Notes: generated by a model not told the origin, from the letters alone. A DNA stretch of 32,170 nucleotides from Candidatus Paceibacter sp. (GCA_020724945.1 DYFX01000005.1:1-32170); one strand, 5' to 3'; shown: positions 7,780 through 17,565, numbered from the stretch's first letter. Translations and numbers: made by a program.

Positions 7780-10700
7780 ATGCGCGCGTTCTTCCGCCGA
7801 CATCGCATCTGGATCCTCGCGCTGGCGCTCGTCGCGCCGGCGTTGTGGTTGGCGTCGCACCAGCCGGCGCTCGCCCAGGGCGCGGTCACGGGAGACGAGC
7901 TGCTGTCGGAAGAGATCGGACAGACGATCGGCACCGGCACCACCGACATCCGCATCACCATCGCCCGCATCATCCGCATCGCTTTCGGCCTGCTCGGCAC
8001 GATCGCGCTCGTCCTCATCCTCTACGCCGGCTTCCTGTGGATGACGGCGGCGGGCGACGACTCCAAGATCACGAGCGCCAAGAAGACGCTCACGGCCGCC
8101 ATCATCGGCCTCGTCATCATGCTGTCGGCGTTCGCCATCACCTCGTTCATCATCAACTCGCTCGTCAGCGCCACCGTCGGCCAAGGGGACGGCGGCGGGG
8201 GAGGCGGGGGAGGAGGCGGCGGCGGATTCGGCGGGTCCGGCGGCGCCTTCCGTCCGACCGGCATCCAGCCGGGCGGCTCGCTGCCGAAATACGATGTCAC
8301 CGCCGCGGTCACCTTCAGCGCCGCGCCGACCGGCGACACCAACAACATCCGCGCCAACCTGCGCCTCGAGAAGGTCGAAGGTTCGAGCCGTACGGCCGTC
8401 GACTACGAGCCCATCGTCGAGAACAGCACCATCCGCCTGCGCCCGGTGACGCCGTGCCCCGCGCCCAACGAGGATCGCCGCTGCCTCGAACCGAACTCCG
8501 ATTATCTCGTCACCGTCAGCGCCGGACTGCGCAACGCCGCCGGTACGGGATCGGTCACCTGCGGACTCGGCGCCATCTGCAGCCGGAGCTTCCGTACGGG
8601 AGCGTCTGTCCTGACCGAGCCGCCGACCGTCGCCATCTCGACCCCGACCGACGGCCAATCGGTGCCGACGGGCGGCCTCGTGCCCGTCCAAGCGCTCCTG
8701 ACCGATGAGGCCGGCATCGCCACGGTCGAATATTCCGTCGACGGAGCCTTCTTCTCGGCTGACGGCAACGCCCAGCTCATCGCGCCCTCCACCTATTCCA
8801 GCCAGACCGTCCTCGACACGGCGCCCTACGCGCCCATCCGGACCGTCACGCTCCGCGCCCGCACCATCAACATCGACGGCGACGAGGCCCTCTCGGACCC
8901 CGTGCGCGTCACGGTGCGTCCGGCGCACTGCTTCAACGGCGTGCGCGACGGCGATGAGACCGCGGTCGATTGCGGCGGCTCTTGCGGCGCCTGCACCGGC
9001 AGTTCCTGCACCGAAGACGCGCAGTGCGCGTCCGGCCAGTGCGTGAGCGGCCAGTGCGTCGAGAGCCCGCAGATCACCGATGTCCAGTTGCGCGACGGCC
9101 GCCCCGGCAACCTCGTGACCGTCACGGGCGTACGCTTCGGCGTCCTGCCCGGCAAGGTCGTGTTCTTGGGCGCCGCCGGCGATGCCGACGACCGCGAAGG
9201 CGACCTCGCCGCCTGCACGGACTCCTGGACGAGCGGGCGGGTCGTGGTGGCCGTGCCGGAAGGCGCGGTGACGGGCCCTATCGCCCTCACGACCTCCGGC
9301 GGCAGGACCGACGCCACCAACGACGCCTACGGCCCCATCATCACCGATTTCCAGATCAACGACACGGCACGCCCGGGCATCTGCGGCGTCGCGCCGACCA
9401 GCGTGAAGACCGGACAGGCGCTCACGGTCACGGGCCGGGCGTTCGGCGCCACCCAATCGGCCTCGCGCGTCCAGTTCGCGCGCGCCGCCTCCGACTGCAG
9501 CCAGATCCAGGACTGGAACCAGGCGGCCGAAGCGTCGCAGGTCAACCCTTGGACGGAGACGAGCGTGAGTCCGACCGTCCCGAATGTGGAGACCGGTTCG
9601 AGCGGCGCGCACTATCTCCTGCGCGTGCTCGTCGACGGGCAGTCCTCCAACACCGCCTGCGTCCTCGTCCAGCCTCCCGAGGCCGGCACGGAGCCGCGCA
9701 TCGATTTCCTGACGCCGGAGGACGGATCCGTCGGCACCTATATGACCGTCTTCGGCGCCAACTTCGGCTCCGGAGGCACCGTGCGTTTCCGCAGCTCCGC
9801 CGGCGAGGCCGTCGGCGACATCAGCTTCCCGGCGCAGTGCGCGGCGGGCTATTGGACGAACGAGAGCGTCACCGTGAAGGTGCCGTCGCGCTTCACGACG
9901 CCCGCCAATACCGCGATGTCGCTCGGCGCCTACGATGTCACCGTGGTCCGCTCGGACGGCCGCGTCTCGAACGCGCGCAGCTTCACCCTCAATACCGACC
10001 CGCTGCCGCCGGGCATCTGCCGCATCGAGCCCGACAACGGTCCTGCCGGCATCGCCACGACGCTCTATGGCGACGGGTTCGGCGAGATTTCCTCCGCCGA
10101 CCTTCCGGCGTTCATGACGCTCCATCCCGACGCCGTCCGCTTCCATGAGGACGCGAACGCGGCGTCGGTCGGGCAGTGGAGCGCGAACAGCATCACCGCC
10201 ACCGTCCCGGAAGCCGCGGTGACCGGCCCGGTGCGCGTCCGCACCTTCGGCGCTTCCGGCACGCTCGATTCCAACGGGGCGAACTTCCTCCTGCGCGACT
10301 GCCGCGAATCCGGCGGCGATGCCGCGTGCGGAAGCGGGCGCACCTGCTGCGACGACGGCGCCTGCCGCGCCTCCTGCGGCGCAGCCGCGGCCGCCGGCGG
10401 CTTCGCCTGGCAGTTCTCGACGGGCCCGATCCCCGTCTTCCCGATCGTCGTCGAGAACGCCACCTGCCAGGTCGCGGCGCCTTCGATCATGCCGAGCCCG
10501 AACCCCTTCAAGGGCGCGACGGATGTCTGCACCAACATCGGTTCGATGACGGTCCGCTTCAGCCTGCCGATGGATCCGGCGACCATCAACATCAACAATG
10601 TCGCGCTCGAGGCCTGCGGCAGCGGCCCGGCCATCTCGACGACCTGCGTCCCGGTCGCCGGGGTCGGCGCTCCCCAGGTCCTCGCGTACGACGCGGAGGA

Positions 10701-13700
10701 CCGTTCGATGCTGTCGCTGCCGATCGGCGGTCTCGCGCCGGATACCTGGTTCCGTCTCACGATCCGCGATCAGGTCCGCAGCGTCGGCGTCCCTGAACGC
10801 GCCGCGCAGCAGCTCGACGGCGATTTCGATTCGCGCGCCGGCGGCGCCTATGTCACGACCTTCAAGACCGGTCCCGGTCCCTGCGCCATCTCCGGCGTCA
10901 ATGTGGACCCGACGGACGCCTTGATCGCCGGCGCGGACGAGGTGGAACCCTATGCCGCCTTCCCCCTCTCGGAACGCTGCATCGCCCTCTCGTGCGACGG
11001 CCGCTCCGTCACGTGGGCGTCCACCGACACCTCGAAAGCGATCGTGACCCCGATGGACGGCGCCCGCCAGTGCGAGGCGCTCGCGCATCCCGTTTCCGAG
11101 ACGGATCCGGGCCCGCCGATCCGCATCGAAGCGACCATCGACGGCTTCGCCGACTTCGGTTCGCTGACCGTCGACTATGCCAATCCGCGCGTGGTCGATT
11201 ACGGACCGGCCGATTGCGACCAGGCCTGCGTGAACACCGTCGCGTTCGCGTATTTCAACACGCCGATGCGCGTCGACGGTCCCGGCAGCGTCCTTTCCAA
11301 TGTGCGGATGCAGCGCTGCCGCAACGAGTCCTGCCTGGCCTTCGAAGGCGATGTGCCGATCGCGCCCGAGTATAACGATGCCGTCCGCCTCCTGACCTTC
11401 GGCAACCCCGAACTCGCGCCGAATACCTTCTATCGCGTGTCCGTCCTCGGGACGGCCTTGAGCACGAGCGATGCGCCGCTCACCGGGCTCAATTTCGAGA
11501 ACGCGTCCTTCAGCTGGATCTTCCGCACGCGCCAGAACGCCAACCCTTGCGGCCCGCAGAAGATCCAGATCGAGCCCGCGCAGACCACGCTGCGGTATAT
11601 CGGAGAGGTCTCCGAGATTTCCGCGCTGCCGCGCAGTTCTCCGGACGCGTGTGCGGCCGCCGGACAGATCCTCGCGACCGATTCGTTCAACTGGGGTTGG
11701 AGCCGGGCGCAGACGCCGGCCGATCCGCGCGCCTTCCGCTATCTTCCGGATGTCCCGCCCGGCGCGCTGCTGAACACGAACCCCGTCCTCCCCGCGGGCT
11801 GCTCTTCGGCCTGCCTCATGACCGGCAGCATGCCGCCCGGCACGCCGAAGTGCGGCAACGGCGTGCTCGAGCGCGGCGAGGCCTGCGATACCCCGAATGT
11901 CGACGGCTGCAACGGCAGCTGCCTGCGGACCGGCAACACCGAAGCGAACGGTTGCGGCGACGGCGCGGTCCAGCCCGACCGCGGCGAAGAATGCGACGCC
12001 GGCGCACAGAACGGCGCGGTGGGTTCGGGCTGCACCGCCTCCTGCCTGTTCACGGGTTCCGCGGCCGGGCTTTCCGCCTGCGGCAACGGCTCTCAAGGCG
12101 TCGGCGAAGCCTGCGACGACGGCAACTCCGCGAGCGGGGACGGCTGCGGTTCGAGCTGCACGCTGGAAGGTTCGAAGCAGGATGTCTATGTCTGCGGCAA
12201 CGGCCTCCTGGAGCCGGGCGAACAGTGCGACTACGACCTCGGGGCGTCCGGACTCGGTACGAACCTCCTGATCCCCGGCCGCGCGCCGATCGCGCTCGGA
12301 GCCGGCGACGAGCTGAACCCGACGCGGCCAGGCTTCGCCTGCAGCCCTTCGTGTCTCCTGCGCGGAAACCGCTTGGCGGGCACGGGCGACGGCGCGTGCG
12401 GCAACGGCACCATCGATTTCACCAGGGGCGAAGGCTGCGATGCCGGGTCCGCCAACGGCGACCCCGCTTCGGGCTGCTCGACCGTCTGCACCAAGACCGG
12501 TTCGAACCCTGAACTGCGCGCGTTCTGCGGCGACACCGTGGTGACCGTGAAGCCCGCCGATCCGCTCGTGGCGATCCAGAACGGCGGCGGCGAGGAGTGC
12601 GAAGCGCCGTCGCTCGACGCCAACATCGATGCGCTCCAGGTCGTCGAAGCGCTCAACCAGTGCGATGCGGGGAACAGCTGCACCGCTTCGGTTTCCGCCG
12701 CGATCGGGACCGTCACCGGCAGCGGGGGCGTCAGCGTCCAATGCGCGTGCCGCAACGACGGCGATTGCAGCGCGTTCGGATCAGGGCTTTCCTGCGGCGC
12801 CGGCTCGTGCTGCTACCAGCGCCCGGAGAAGCCGGACATCGAACCGAAAGGCGGTGACGAATGCCGGAACGCCCTCGTCGTCGTCACCTTCGGCGAGGAG
12901 ATGAATGTCGGATCGCTCCAGGGCGGCATCATCGTGGAAGCCTGCTCGGGCGCCGTGACGCGTTCGGAAGACGGGAACTGGCTCGCCCGCGCGGCCTCCG
13001 CCGTCGGCCGCTTCGTGCGCGCCCTCTTCGGCGCGCCTGCGACCGCGCAAGCCGTCTGCGCGCCGATCGAAGGCGCCTTCCAGCACGCCGTCACGGACGG
13101 ACCTTCCGGCAAGCGCACGGTCTCGAAGTTCGTGCCGCGCGCCCTCTTCGACGCCGCCCGTCAGTACCGCGTGACCGTCCGCGGCGGCGCGAACGGCGCG
13201 AAGTCGGTCAAGGGCGTCGGCTATCCGGAAGGCGACGACACCGTCCAGACCTTCTCGACCGGGACCGAGATCTGCGATTTCGACTCCGTCGAGGTGGATC
13301 CCGCCACGGAACTCATCCAGACCTCCGCCGAGACGCTCGGTGTCGCGGCGACCGCCATGACGAATCGTGCCGGTCAGCTCGAACCCATCGCGCCGATTGC
13401 CGGCTTCTATGACTGGGCATGGAGCTGGTCGACCGTGCCCGAAGCGACGCCTCCCGGCGCGATCCTTGACCTCACGGCCGGAACCGATCCTTCCGCCGTG
13501 GTCCAGGCGACCAAGGGCCTCAACGGGCGCGAACAGGTCGTGGCCGTGGCGCGCATCACCGCGGACGAGATCTTGGAACCTTCGACGGTCGGGAAGGAGA
13601 AGGTCGGATTCTCGCAGATCACCGTGATGCTGTGCGAACAACCGTGGCCTCGGCGCGACCCCGCGACGGGGGATTGGGCCCCGTATGTGGATCCCGAGAC

Positions 13701-16700
13701 GCACTTCGAGTTCTACTATTGCCGCGATAACGCGGGCGGCGCCCTTCCTGAACTTCAGCCTTCTCCGGTCCAGGGCCAGTCCGGCTTCGGCGGATCGATC
13801 CTCCGGTTCTGCCGCCAGACGCGGGATGGCGACCAGCCCAGGTCGTGCTTCAGCGATGCCGACTGCTCCGCAGGCGACGCCTGCCTTTCCAAGGACCTCT
13901 TCTTCCGCTTCGGAGCCGAGTGGAAGCTGATCGACGCCATCGGCATGCGGGCGTACGACAACCCGGACCGCCTGACCCCGCAGGAATGGTACGCGGCCCA
14001 GAACTTCTCGGGCGCGACCCAGGCGACCACCGTCGACGGATACATGGCCCTCCAGGCCGATCGCACCGTGTATGTCGGCGCCGTCGACAAGTACGGCGAT
14101 CCCGAACTTCGGGCTTACACCTATGTGTTCGCCTACAACGACAACGCCGACCCGAGGACGGCCGAGGTCTTCAACCGTCTCATCAGGAATGTCCGCTTCA
14201 ACACCAACCTCGTGCCGTCGGATCGCGTGACGAACGTCTGCAAGACGCCCGACGGCCAGATCGCCCGCGACGGAAGCCCGGACGCTCCGCCGACCGCCTG
14301 TTCGAGCGACCTCGATTGCTTCGGCGCGTTCGACGCGCCGCCCGAGGGCCTGCATTGCGACGCCGACAAGGATAAGATCCGCCGCGACATGCGCCGCTGG
14401 CAGGACATGCGCCTCATGGAACAGGCGCTTGAGGACGAACGCGACGCCGCCGGCTTCTATCCGCGCCTCGAATCCGGCAGCTTCATTCGCGGCTTCACGA
14501 CATCTCCCTGGCCGTCCTGGAGCCAGCAGATGTCCGACGCTTCCTCGATCAAGGATCCGCTCAACGCCTTCAACGGATGCGAGGCGCTGGGTTCGGAGTG
14601 TACGGTCAGCCGCGTCTCCTGCGCGTCGGACGGCGAGTGCGTCGGAGGGACCGGCGATGTCTGCCGGCCGAAGTTCGACGCCGCGACCTGCTACAACGAT
14701 CGCGCGGGCGTCTTCGCCTGCCCGGCCGGCTCGCATGTCTACCAGTACCGTTCCATCGGCGGCGACGACTACCGCATGAATGTGGGCTTCGAGTTCACCG
14801 CCTATCCGTGGACGCAGGCCGATTGCGCGGCGAAGACGAGTTCCATTTCCTGCGAGAACGCGGTGGGCTGCTCGTGGTTCCCGACGGGTACGGGCACCGG
14901 TTTCTGCGAGACGCGCATCAGTACGGTGAACGCCTGCTCCGGATCCCCCGAGGAAGGTTCCAACAAGTGCCTCGCCACCGGCGTGCCTTGCGATGCGTCG
15001 TCGAGCTGCGCCGCGGACGACTTCTGCGTGCCGGCGACGGTCCCGCTGTTCGGTCCCGCCGCGGGCGCCGTCTGCGGCAACGGCTTGCTTGAGGGCGGAG
15101 AGGCGTGCGAGGTCGGCCAGACGAGGAATGTCAGCTGCGCCTCCGGCGGCGTGAGCGTCGAGCGCTGCGATAATTCTTGCCAGTGGATCGAGCAGCAGGC
15201 GTGCCCGGGCGCCGCCGTCTGCGGCAACGGCGCGCTCGAGTCGTACGCGGGAGAGTCCTGCGACGATGGCGGACAGACCGGACAATACGGCCGGTGCCGT
15301 TCCGGCGATCTCGGCTGCGCGCGGCGCTGCGTCAACATCGTGAAACGCCCGCAGTATGTCCTTGGCGATGTCTCGCCGGGCACCTGCACCTCCAACGCCG
15401 AATGCGGAAGCGGCCGCGTCTGCACCGATCGGATGAACTTCTGCGGCGACGGCGTCCGAAACGGTCCGGAACTCTGCGACGACGGCGCGTTGAACGGCCA
15501 GTACGGTTACTGCGCTTGGGACTGCCGAGGCGCGGGACCCCGCTGCGGCGACAACGAGACCAACGGCGCGGAGCAGTGCGACGGGAACCGCCTCACGGCT
15601 TCCGGCGTCTGCATCCCGTCCGCGTCCACCCTGCTCGACACCTCCACCGTCCCCGGCACGGCGCAAGCCTGTTCCCGCGATGCGGACTGCGCGTCAGGCG
15701 AGAAGTGCGCGCTCTGCGCGGCGACGCCTGAAGGCCTGCCGCAGACCCGTTCCAAGAGCTGCTTCCCGGCCACGGCGCCGGCTTCGCAGGCCTGCACCTT
15801 CGACAATTGGGCGGCCTGCAAGCAGTCCGGCGCGTGCGGCAACGGCGTGGTGGAAGGCGCCGAACAGTGCGACCAGGGCACCGCCAACTCGACGACGGGA
15901 GAGTGCCTGCCGACCTGCCGCCTCAATGTCTGCAACGACGGTTTCGTCCGCGCGGGCGTCGAACAGTGCGACAACGGCGCGGCCAACGGGGTGCTCTGCG
16001 TCCCGGAGTACGGCCGCACCTGCAACTACTGCAAGAACGATTGCGCGATCGAGACGGTCTCCGGAGCCTTCTGCGGCGACCGGATCATCAACGCGCCGCC
16101 GGAATCGTGCGACCCTGGCCCCGTCGCGGGCTGGTGCAGCCGGACCTATCGCAATGCCGCCGACAACACCGGCGTGAAGGGCTGCACCTCCGATGCCGGC
16201 TGCCTGCCGGGCGTCTGCATGCGGTATGTCGGAACGACGCCGCCTGCCGAGCAGGTCGATTGCCGCAGCGCGGCGGATTGCGCGGCGGGACAGTTCTGCC
16301 AAGGCGGCGAGGGCCAGTGCCTCTCGTACAACACGCAATGCGTTCCGGAGCCCTACAGCAACACCGTGGCGGCGCCCACCTCGCCCCGCTTCGTCGACGG
16401 CTCATGCACGAGCTGCTCGAACGCCTGCGTCGGATCCTCCATCTCGAGCCCGTTCTTCTGCGGCGACGAGGTCGTCCAGCCGGAATACGGCGAGCAGTGC
16501 GAGGGCGTGGGCGACGCGAACGCCACCACCGTGAGCGGCACGCGCTACGACTGCGCTCCTGACTGCGGCTGGAGCGGCGGCTACTGCGGCGACGCCGTCG
16601 TGCAGTCGACGAAGGGCGAATCGTGCGACCAAGGCGCCGGCGCGACGCGCATCACGAACGGCCAGATCCTCGGCAAGGTCTCCGACGCCGTCCGCCGCAC

Positions 16701-17565
16701 GGGCATCCCCGGCGTGAAGGTCGAGCTTTGGAGCGGCGGCACGAAGGTCGCGACGAAGACCTCGGCGAACGACGGCAGCTATTCCTTCACCGGCCTCTCG
16801 AACCTCAACACCTGCAAGGCCGGCTACCGCATCATCTTCGTCCATGAGGACAAGGCCTACACCAAGGTCATCAACGGCAGCGCGGTGACGCTCGCTCCGA
16901 ACGGCTACTTCCAGGAGACGGCGCCCAGCTCCGGCGCGTTCGGCTTCCGTTGCGCGCTCGGCACCGCCGTGCAGAGCATTTCCGGACAGACCATCCAGAT
17001 GAAGGAGGTGAAGCTCGTCCCCCAGCTGCGCCCGTACGAGCACCTCATCGTCGTCGAGTGGGACGGCAGCATCGGCAGCAGCTACCTCGACCTGCATCTG
17101 CGCAAGCCGAACGAGAGCGACGGTCTCGGCACCTATTACTCCAGTCCGGGCAACGAGAATGTCGACACCTCGCCGCACGCGCGCCTGTCGTGCTTCGAGA
17201 ACGGCGCCGCCATCAGCTGCGACAGCTTCTCGTACGCTCCCGAAACCACGAAATACCGCTTCGCCAACGACGCCGGCGCCCTCTACTTCAGCACGGCCAC
17301 CAACAAGTTCCGCGCATGGCTCGTCGACTGGGCCTGCAACGGTTCCGGCAGCACCAACACCAAGACGGGTTGCTCGACCATGCGGAACCGCAACCTGACG
17401 GTCAGGCTCTACGGCTCGACGGGCCTCGTGCGATCCTGGGTGTACGGCCAGGGCACTTCCGGGGCGCTGACGAACGGTTACTGGGAGATCTTCTCGATGA
17501 GCCGAGGCGGCGTCCTGACCTCGCTCAACAAGACCAGCAGCACCTTGCCGGATAACGCCGACTGA
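7780..17565 (+). CDS. Giant (3261 aa) multidomain surface protein with VirB2/TrbC-like N-terminal pilin module, Ig/TIG, DUF4215-like Cys-rich repeats, CnaB-like domain
   Basis: Same N-terminal module as the preceding gene (LGTIALVLILYAGFLWMTAAGDDSKITSAKKTLTAAIIGLVIMLSAFAITSFIINSLV), poly-Gly linker, TIG-like repeats (LVTVTGVRFGVLPGKVVF, ALTVTGRAFGATQSASRVQF, YMTVFGANFGSGGTVRF, ATTLYGDGFGE), many CGNGxxExGExCD repeats, ILGKVSDAVRRTGIPGVKVELWSGG...DGSYSFTGL. Uninterrupted ORF starting 1 nt after the upstream stop. Confidence 0.85.
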   Translation: MRAFFRRHRIWILALALVAPALWLASHQPALAQGAVTGDELLSEEIGQTIGTGTTDIRITIARIIRIAFGLLGTIALVLILYAGFLWMTAAGDDSKITSAKKTLTAAIIGLVIMLSAFAITSFIINSLVSATVGQGDGGGGGGGGGGGGFGGSGGAFRPTGIQPGGSLPKYDVTAAVTFSAAPTGDTNNIRANLRLEKVEGSSRTAVDYEPIVENSTIRLRPVTPCPAPNEDRRCLEPNSDYLVTVSAGLRNAAGTGSVTCGLGAICSRSFRTGASVLTEPPTVAISTPTDGQSVPTGGLVPVQALLTDEAGIATVEYSVDGAFFSADGNAQLIAPSTYSSQTVLDTAPYAPIRTVTLRARTINIDGDEALSDPVRVTVRPAHCFNGVRDGDETAVDCGGSCGACTGSSCTEDAQCASGQCVSGQCVESPQITDVQLRDGRPGNLVTVTGVRFGVLPGKVVFLGAAGDADDREGDLAACTDSWTSGRVVVAVPEGAVTGPIALTTSGGRTDATNDAYGPIITDFQINDTARPGICGVAPTSVKTGQALTVTGRAFGATQSASRVQFARAASDCSQIQDWNQAAEASQVNPWTETSVSPTVPNVETGSSGAHYLLRVLVDGQSSNTACVLVQPPEAGTEPRIDFLTPEDGSVGTYMTVFGANFGSGGTVRFRSSAGEAVGDISFPAQCAAGYWTNESVTVKVPSRFTTPANTAMSLGAYDVTVVRSDGRVSNARSFTLNTDPLPPGICRIEPDNGPAGIATTLYGDGFGEISSADLPAFMTLHPDAVRFHEDANAASVGQWSANSITATVPEAAVTGPVRVRTFGASGTLDSNGANFLLRDCRESGGDAACGSGRTCCDDGACRASCGAAAAAGGFAWQFSTGPIPVFPIVVENATCQVAAPSIMPSPNPFKGATDVCTNIGSMTVRFSLPMDPATININNVALEACGSGPAISTTCVPVAGVGAPQVLAYDAEDRSMLSLPIGGLAPDTWFRLTIRDQVRSVGVPERAAQQLDGDFDSRAGGAYVTTFKTGPGPCAISGVNVDPTDALIAGADEVEPYAAFPLSERCIALSCDGRSVTWASTDTSKAIVTPMDGARQCEALAHPVSETDPGPPIRIEATIDGFADFGSLTVDYANPRVVDYGPADCDQACVNTVAFAYFNTPMRVDGPGSVLSNVRMQRCRNESCLAFEGDVPIAPEYNDAVRLLTFGNPELAPNTFYRVSVLGTALSTSDAPLTGLNFENASFSWIFRTRQNANPCGPQKIQIEPAQTTLRYIGEVSEISALPRSSPDACAAAGQILATDSFNWGWSRAQTPADPRAFRYLPDVPPGALLNTNPVLPAGCSSACLMTGSMPPGTPKCGNGVLERGEACDTPNVDGCNGSCLRTGNTEANGCGDGAVQPDRGEECDAGAQNGAVGSGCTASCLFTGSAAGLSACGNGSQGVGEACDDGNSASGDGCGSSCTLEGSKQDVYVCGNGLLEPGEQCDYDLGASGLGTNLLIPGRAPIALGAGDELNPTRPGFACSPSCLLRGNRLAGTGDGACGNGTIDFTRGEGCDAGSANGDPASGCSTVCTKTGSNPELRAFCGDTVVTVKPADPLVAIQNGGGEECEAPSLDANIDALQVVEALNQCDAGNSCTASVSAAIGTVTGSGGVSVQCACRNDGDCSAFGSGLSCGAGSCCYQRPEKPDIEPKGGDECRNALVVVTFGEEMNVGSLQGGIIVEACSGAVTRSEDGNWLARAASAVGRFVRALFGAPATAQAVCAPIEGAFQHAVTDGPSGKRTVSKFVPRALFDAARQYRVTVRGGANGAKSVKGVGYPEGDDTVQTFSTGTEICDFDSVEVDPATELIQTSAETLGVAATAMTNRAGQLEPIAPIAGFYDWAWSWSTVPEATPPGAILDLTAGTDPSAVVQATKGLNGREQVVAVARITADEILEPSTVGKEKVGFSQITVMLCEQPWPRRDPATGDWAPYVDPETHFEFYYCRDNAGGALPELQPSPVQGQSGFGGSILRFCRQTRDGDQPRSCFSDADCSAGDACLSKDLFFRFGAEWKLIDAIGMRAYDNPDRLTPQEWYAAQNFSGATQATTVDGYMALQADRTVYVGAVDKYGDPELRAYTYVFAYNDNADPRTAEVFNRLIRNVRFNTNLVPSDRVTNVCKTPDGQIARDGSPDAPPTACSSDLDCFGAFDAPPEGLHCDADKDKIRRDMRRWQDMRLMEQALEDERDAAGFYPRLESGSFIRGFTTSPWPSWSQQMSDASSIKDPLNAFNGCEALGSECTVSRVSCASDGECVGGTGDVCRPKFDAATCYNDRAGVFACPAGSHVYQYRSIGGDDYRMNVGFEFTAYPWTQADCAAKTSSISCENAVGCSWFPTGTGTGFCETRISTVNACSGSPEEGSNKCLATGVPCDASSSCAADDFCVPATVPLFGPAAGAVCGNGLLEGGEACEVGQTRNVSCASGGVSVERCDNSCQWIEQQACPGAAVCGNGALESYAGESCDDGGQTGQYGRCRSGDLGCARRCVNIVKRPQYVLGDVSPGTCTSNAECGSGRVCTDRMNFCGDGVRNGPELCDDGALNGQYGYCAWDCRGAGPRCGDNETNGAEQCDGNRLTASGVCIPSASTLLDTSTVPGTAQACSRDADCASGEKCALCAATPEGLPQTRSKSCFPATAPASQACTFDNWAACKQSGACGNGVVEGAEQCDQGTANSTTGECLPTCRLNVCNDGFVRAGVEQCDNGAANGVLCVPEYGRTCNYCKNDCAIETVSGAFCGDRIINAPPESCDPGPVAGWCSRTYRNAADNTGVKGCTSDAGCLPGVCMRYVGTTPPAEQVDCRSAADCAAGQFCQGGEGQCLSYNTQCVPEPYSNTVAAPTSPRFVDGSCTSCSNACVGSSISSPFFCGDEVVQPEYGEQCEGVGDANATTVSGTRYDCAPDCGWSGGYCGDAVVQSTKGESCDQGAGATRITNGQILGKVSDAVRRTGIPGVKVELWSGGTKVATKTSANDGSYSFTGLSNLNTCKAGYRIIFVHEDKAYTKVINGSAVTLAPNGYFQETAPSSGAFGFRCALGTAVQSISGQTIQMKEVKLVPQLRPYEHLIVVEWDGSIGSSYLDLHLRKPNESDGLGTYYSSPGNENVDTSPHARLSCFENGAAISCDSFSYAPETTKYRFANDAGALYFSTATNKFRAWLVDWACNGSGSTNTKTGCSTMRNRNLTVRLYGSTGLVRSWVYGQGTSGALTNGYWEIFSMSRGGVLTSLNKTSSTLPDNAD
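8075..8123 (+). repeat. 49-nt exact direct repeat, copy 2 (pilin module of gene at 7780)
   Basis: Identical to 6304-6352. Confidence 0.9.
11851..12540 (+). other. DUF4215-like Cys-rich repeat cluster 1 within the giant protein
   Basis: CGNGVLERGEACDTPNVDGCNGSCLRTG, CGDGAVQPDRGEECDAGAQNG, CGNGSQGVGEACDDGNSASGDGCGSSC, CGNGLLEPGEQCDYD, CGNGTIDFTRGEGCDAG. Confidence 0.8.
15073..16650 (+). other. DUF4215-like Cys-rich repeat cluster 2 within the giant protein
   Basis: CGNGLLEGGEACE, CGNGALESYAGESCDDGGQTGQYGRC, CGDGVRNGPELCDDGALNGQYGYC, CGDNETNGAEQCDG, CGNGVVEGAEQCDQGTANS, CNDGFVRAGVEQCDNGAANG, CGDRIINAPPESCDPG, CGDEVVQPEYGEQCEG, CGDAVVQSTKGESCDQG. Confidence 0.8.

Noticed and set aside
6015-8018. 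667-aa minus-strand ORF
   Set aside because: Antisense to the pilin-fusion gene; composition artefact of C-rich third codon positions on the opposite strand.
8197-8226. G-rich ggcgggggaggcgggggaggaggcggcggcgg as a G-quadruplex regulatory element
   Set aside because: It is in frame and encodes a poly-Gly linker after the pilin module; no independent evidence for a regulatory role.
7768-12741. 1657-aa minus-strand ORF
   Set aside because: Very long but antisense to the giant gene, whose plus-strand frame has recognisable signal peptide, TIG and Cys repeats. The antisense translation is A/R/G/D low-complexity with no credible domain.
12781-15666. 961-aa minus-strand ORF
   Set aside because: Same reason: antisense shadow of the giant gene.
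11851-16650. Repeated tgcggcaacggc segments as a possible CRISPR or minisatellite
   Set aside because: Spacing is irregular and the repeats are in frame, encoding CGNG motifs of Cys-rich domains; they are protein repeats, not an array.
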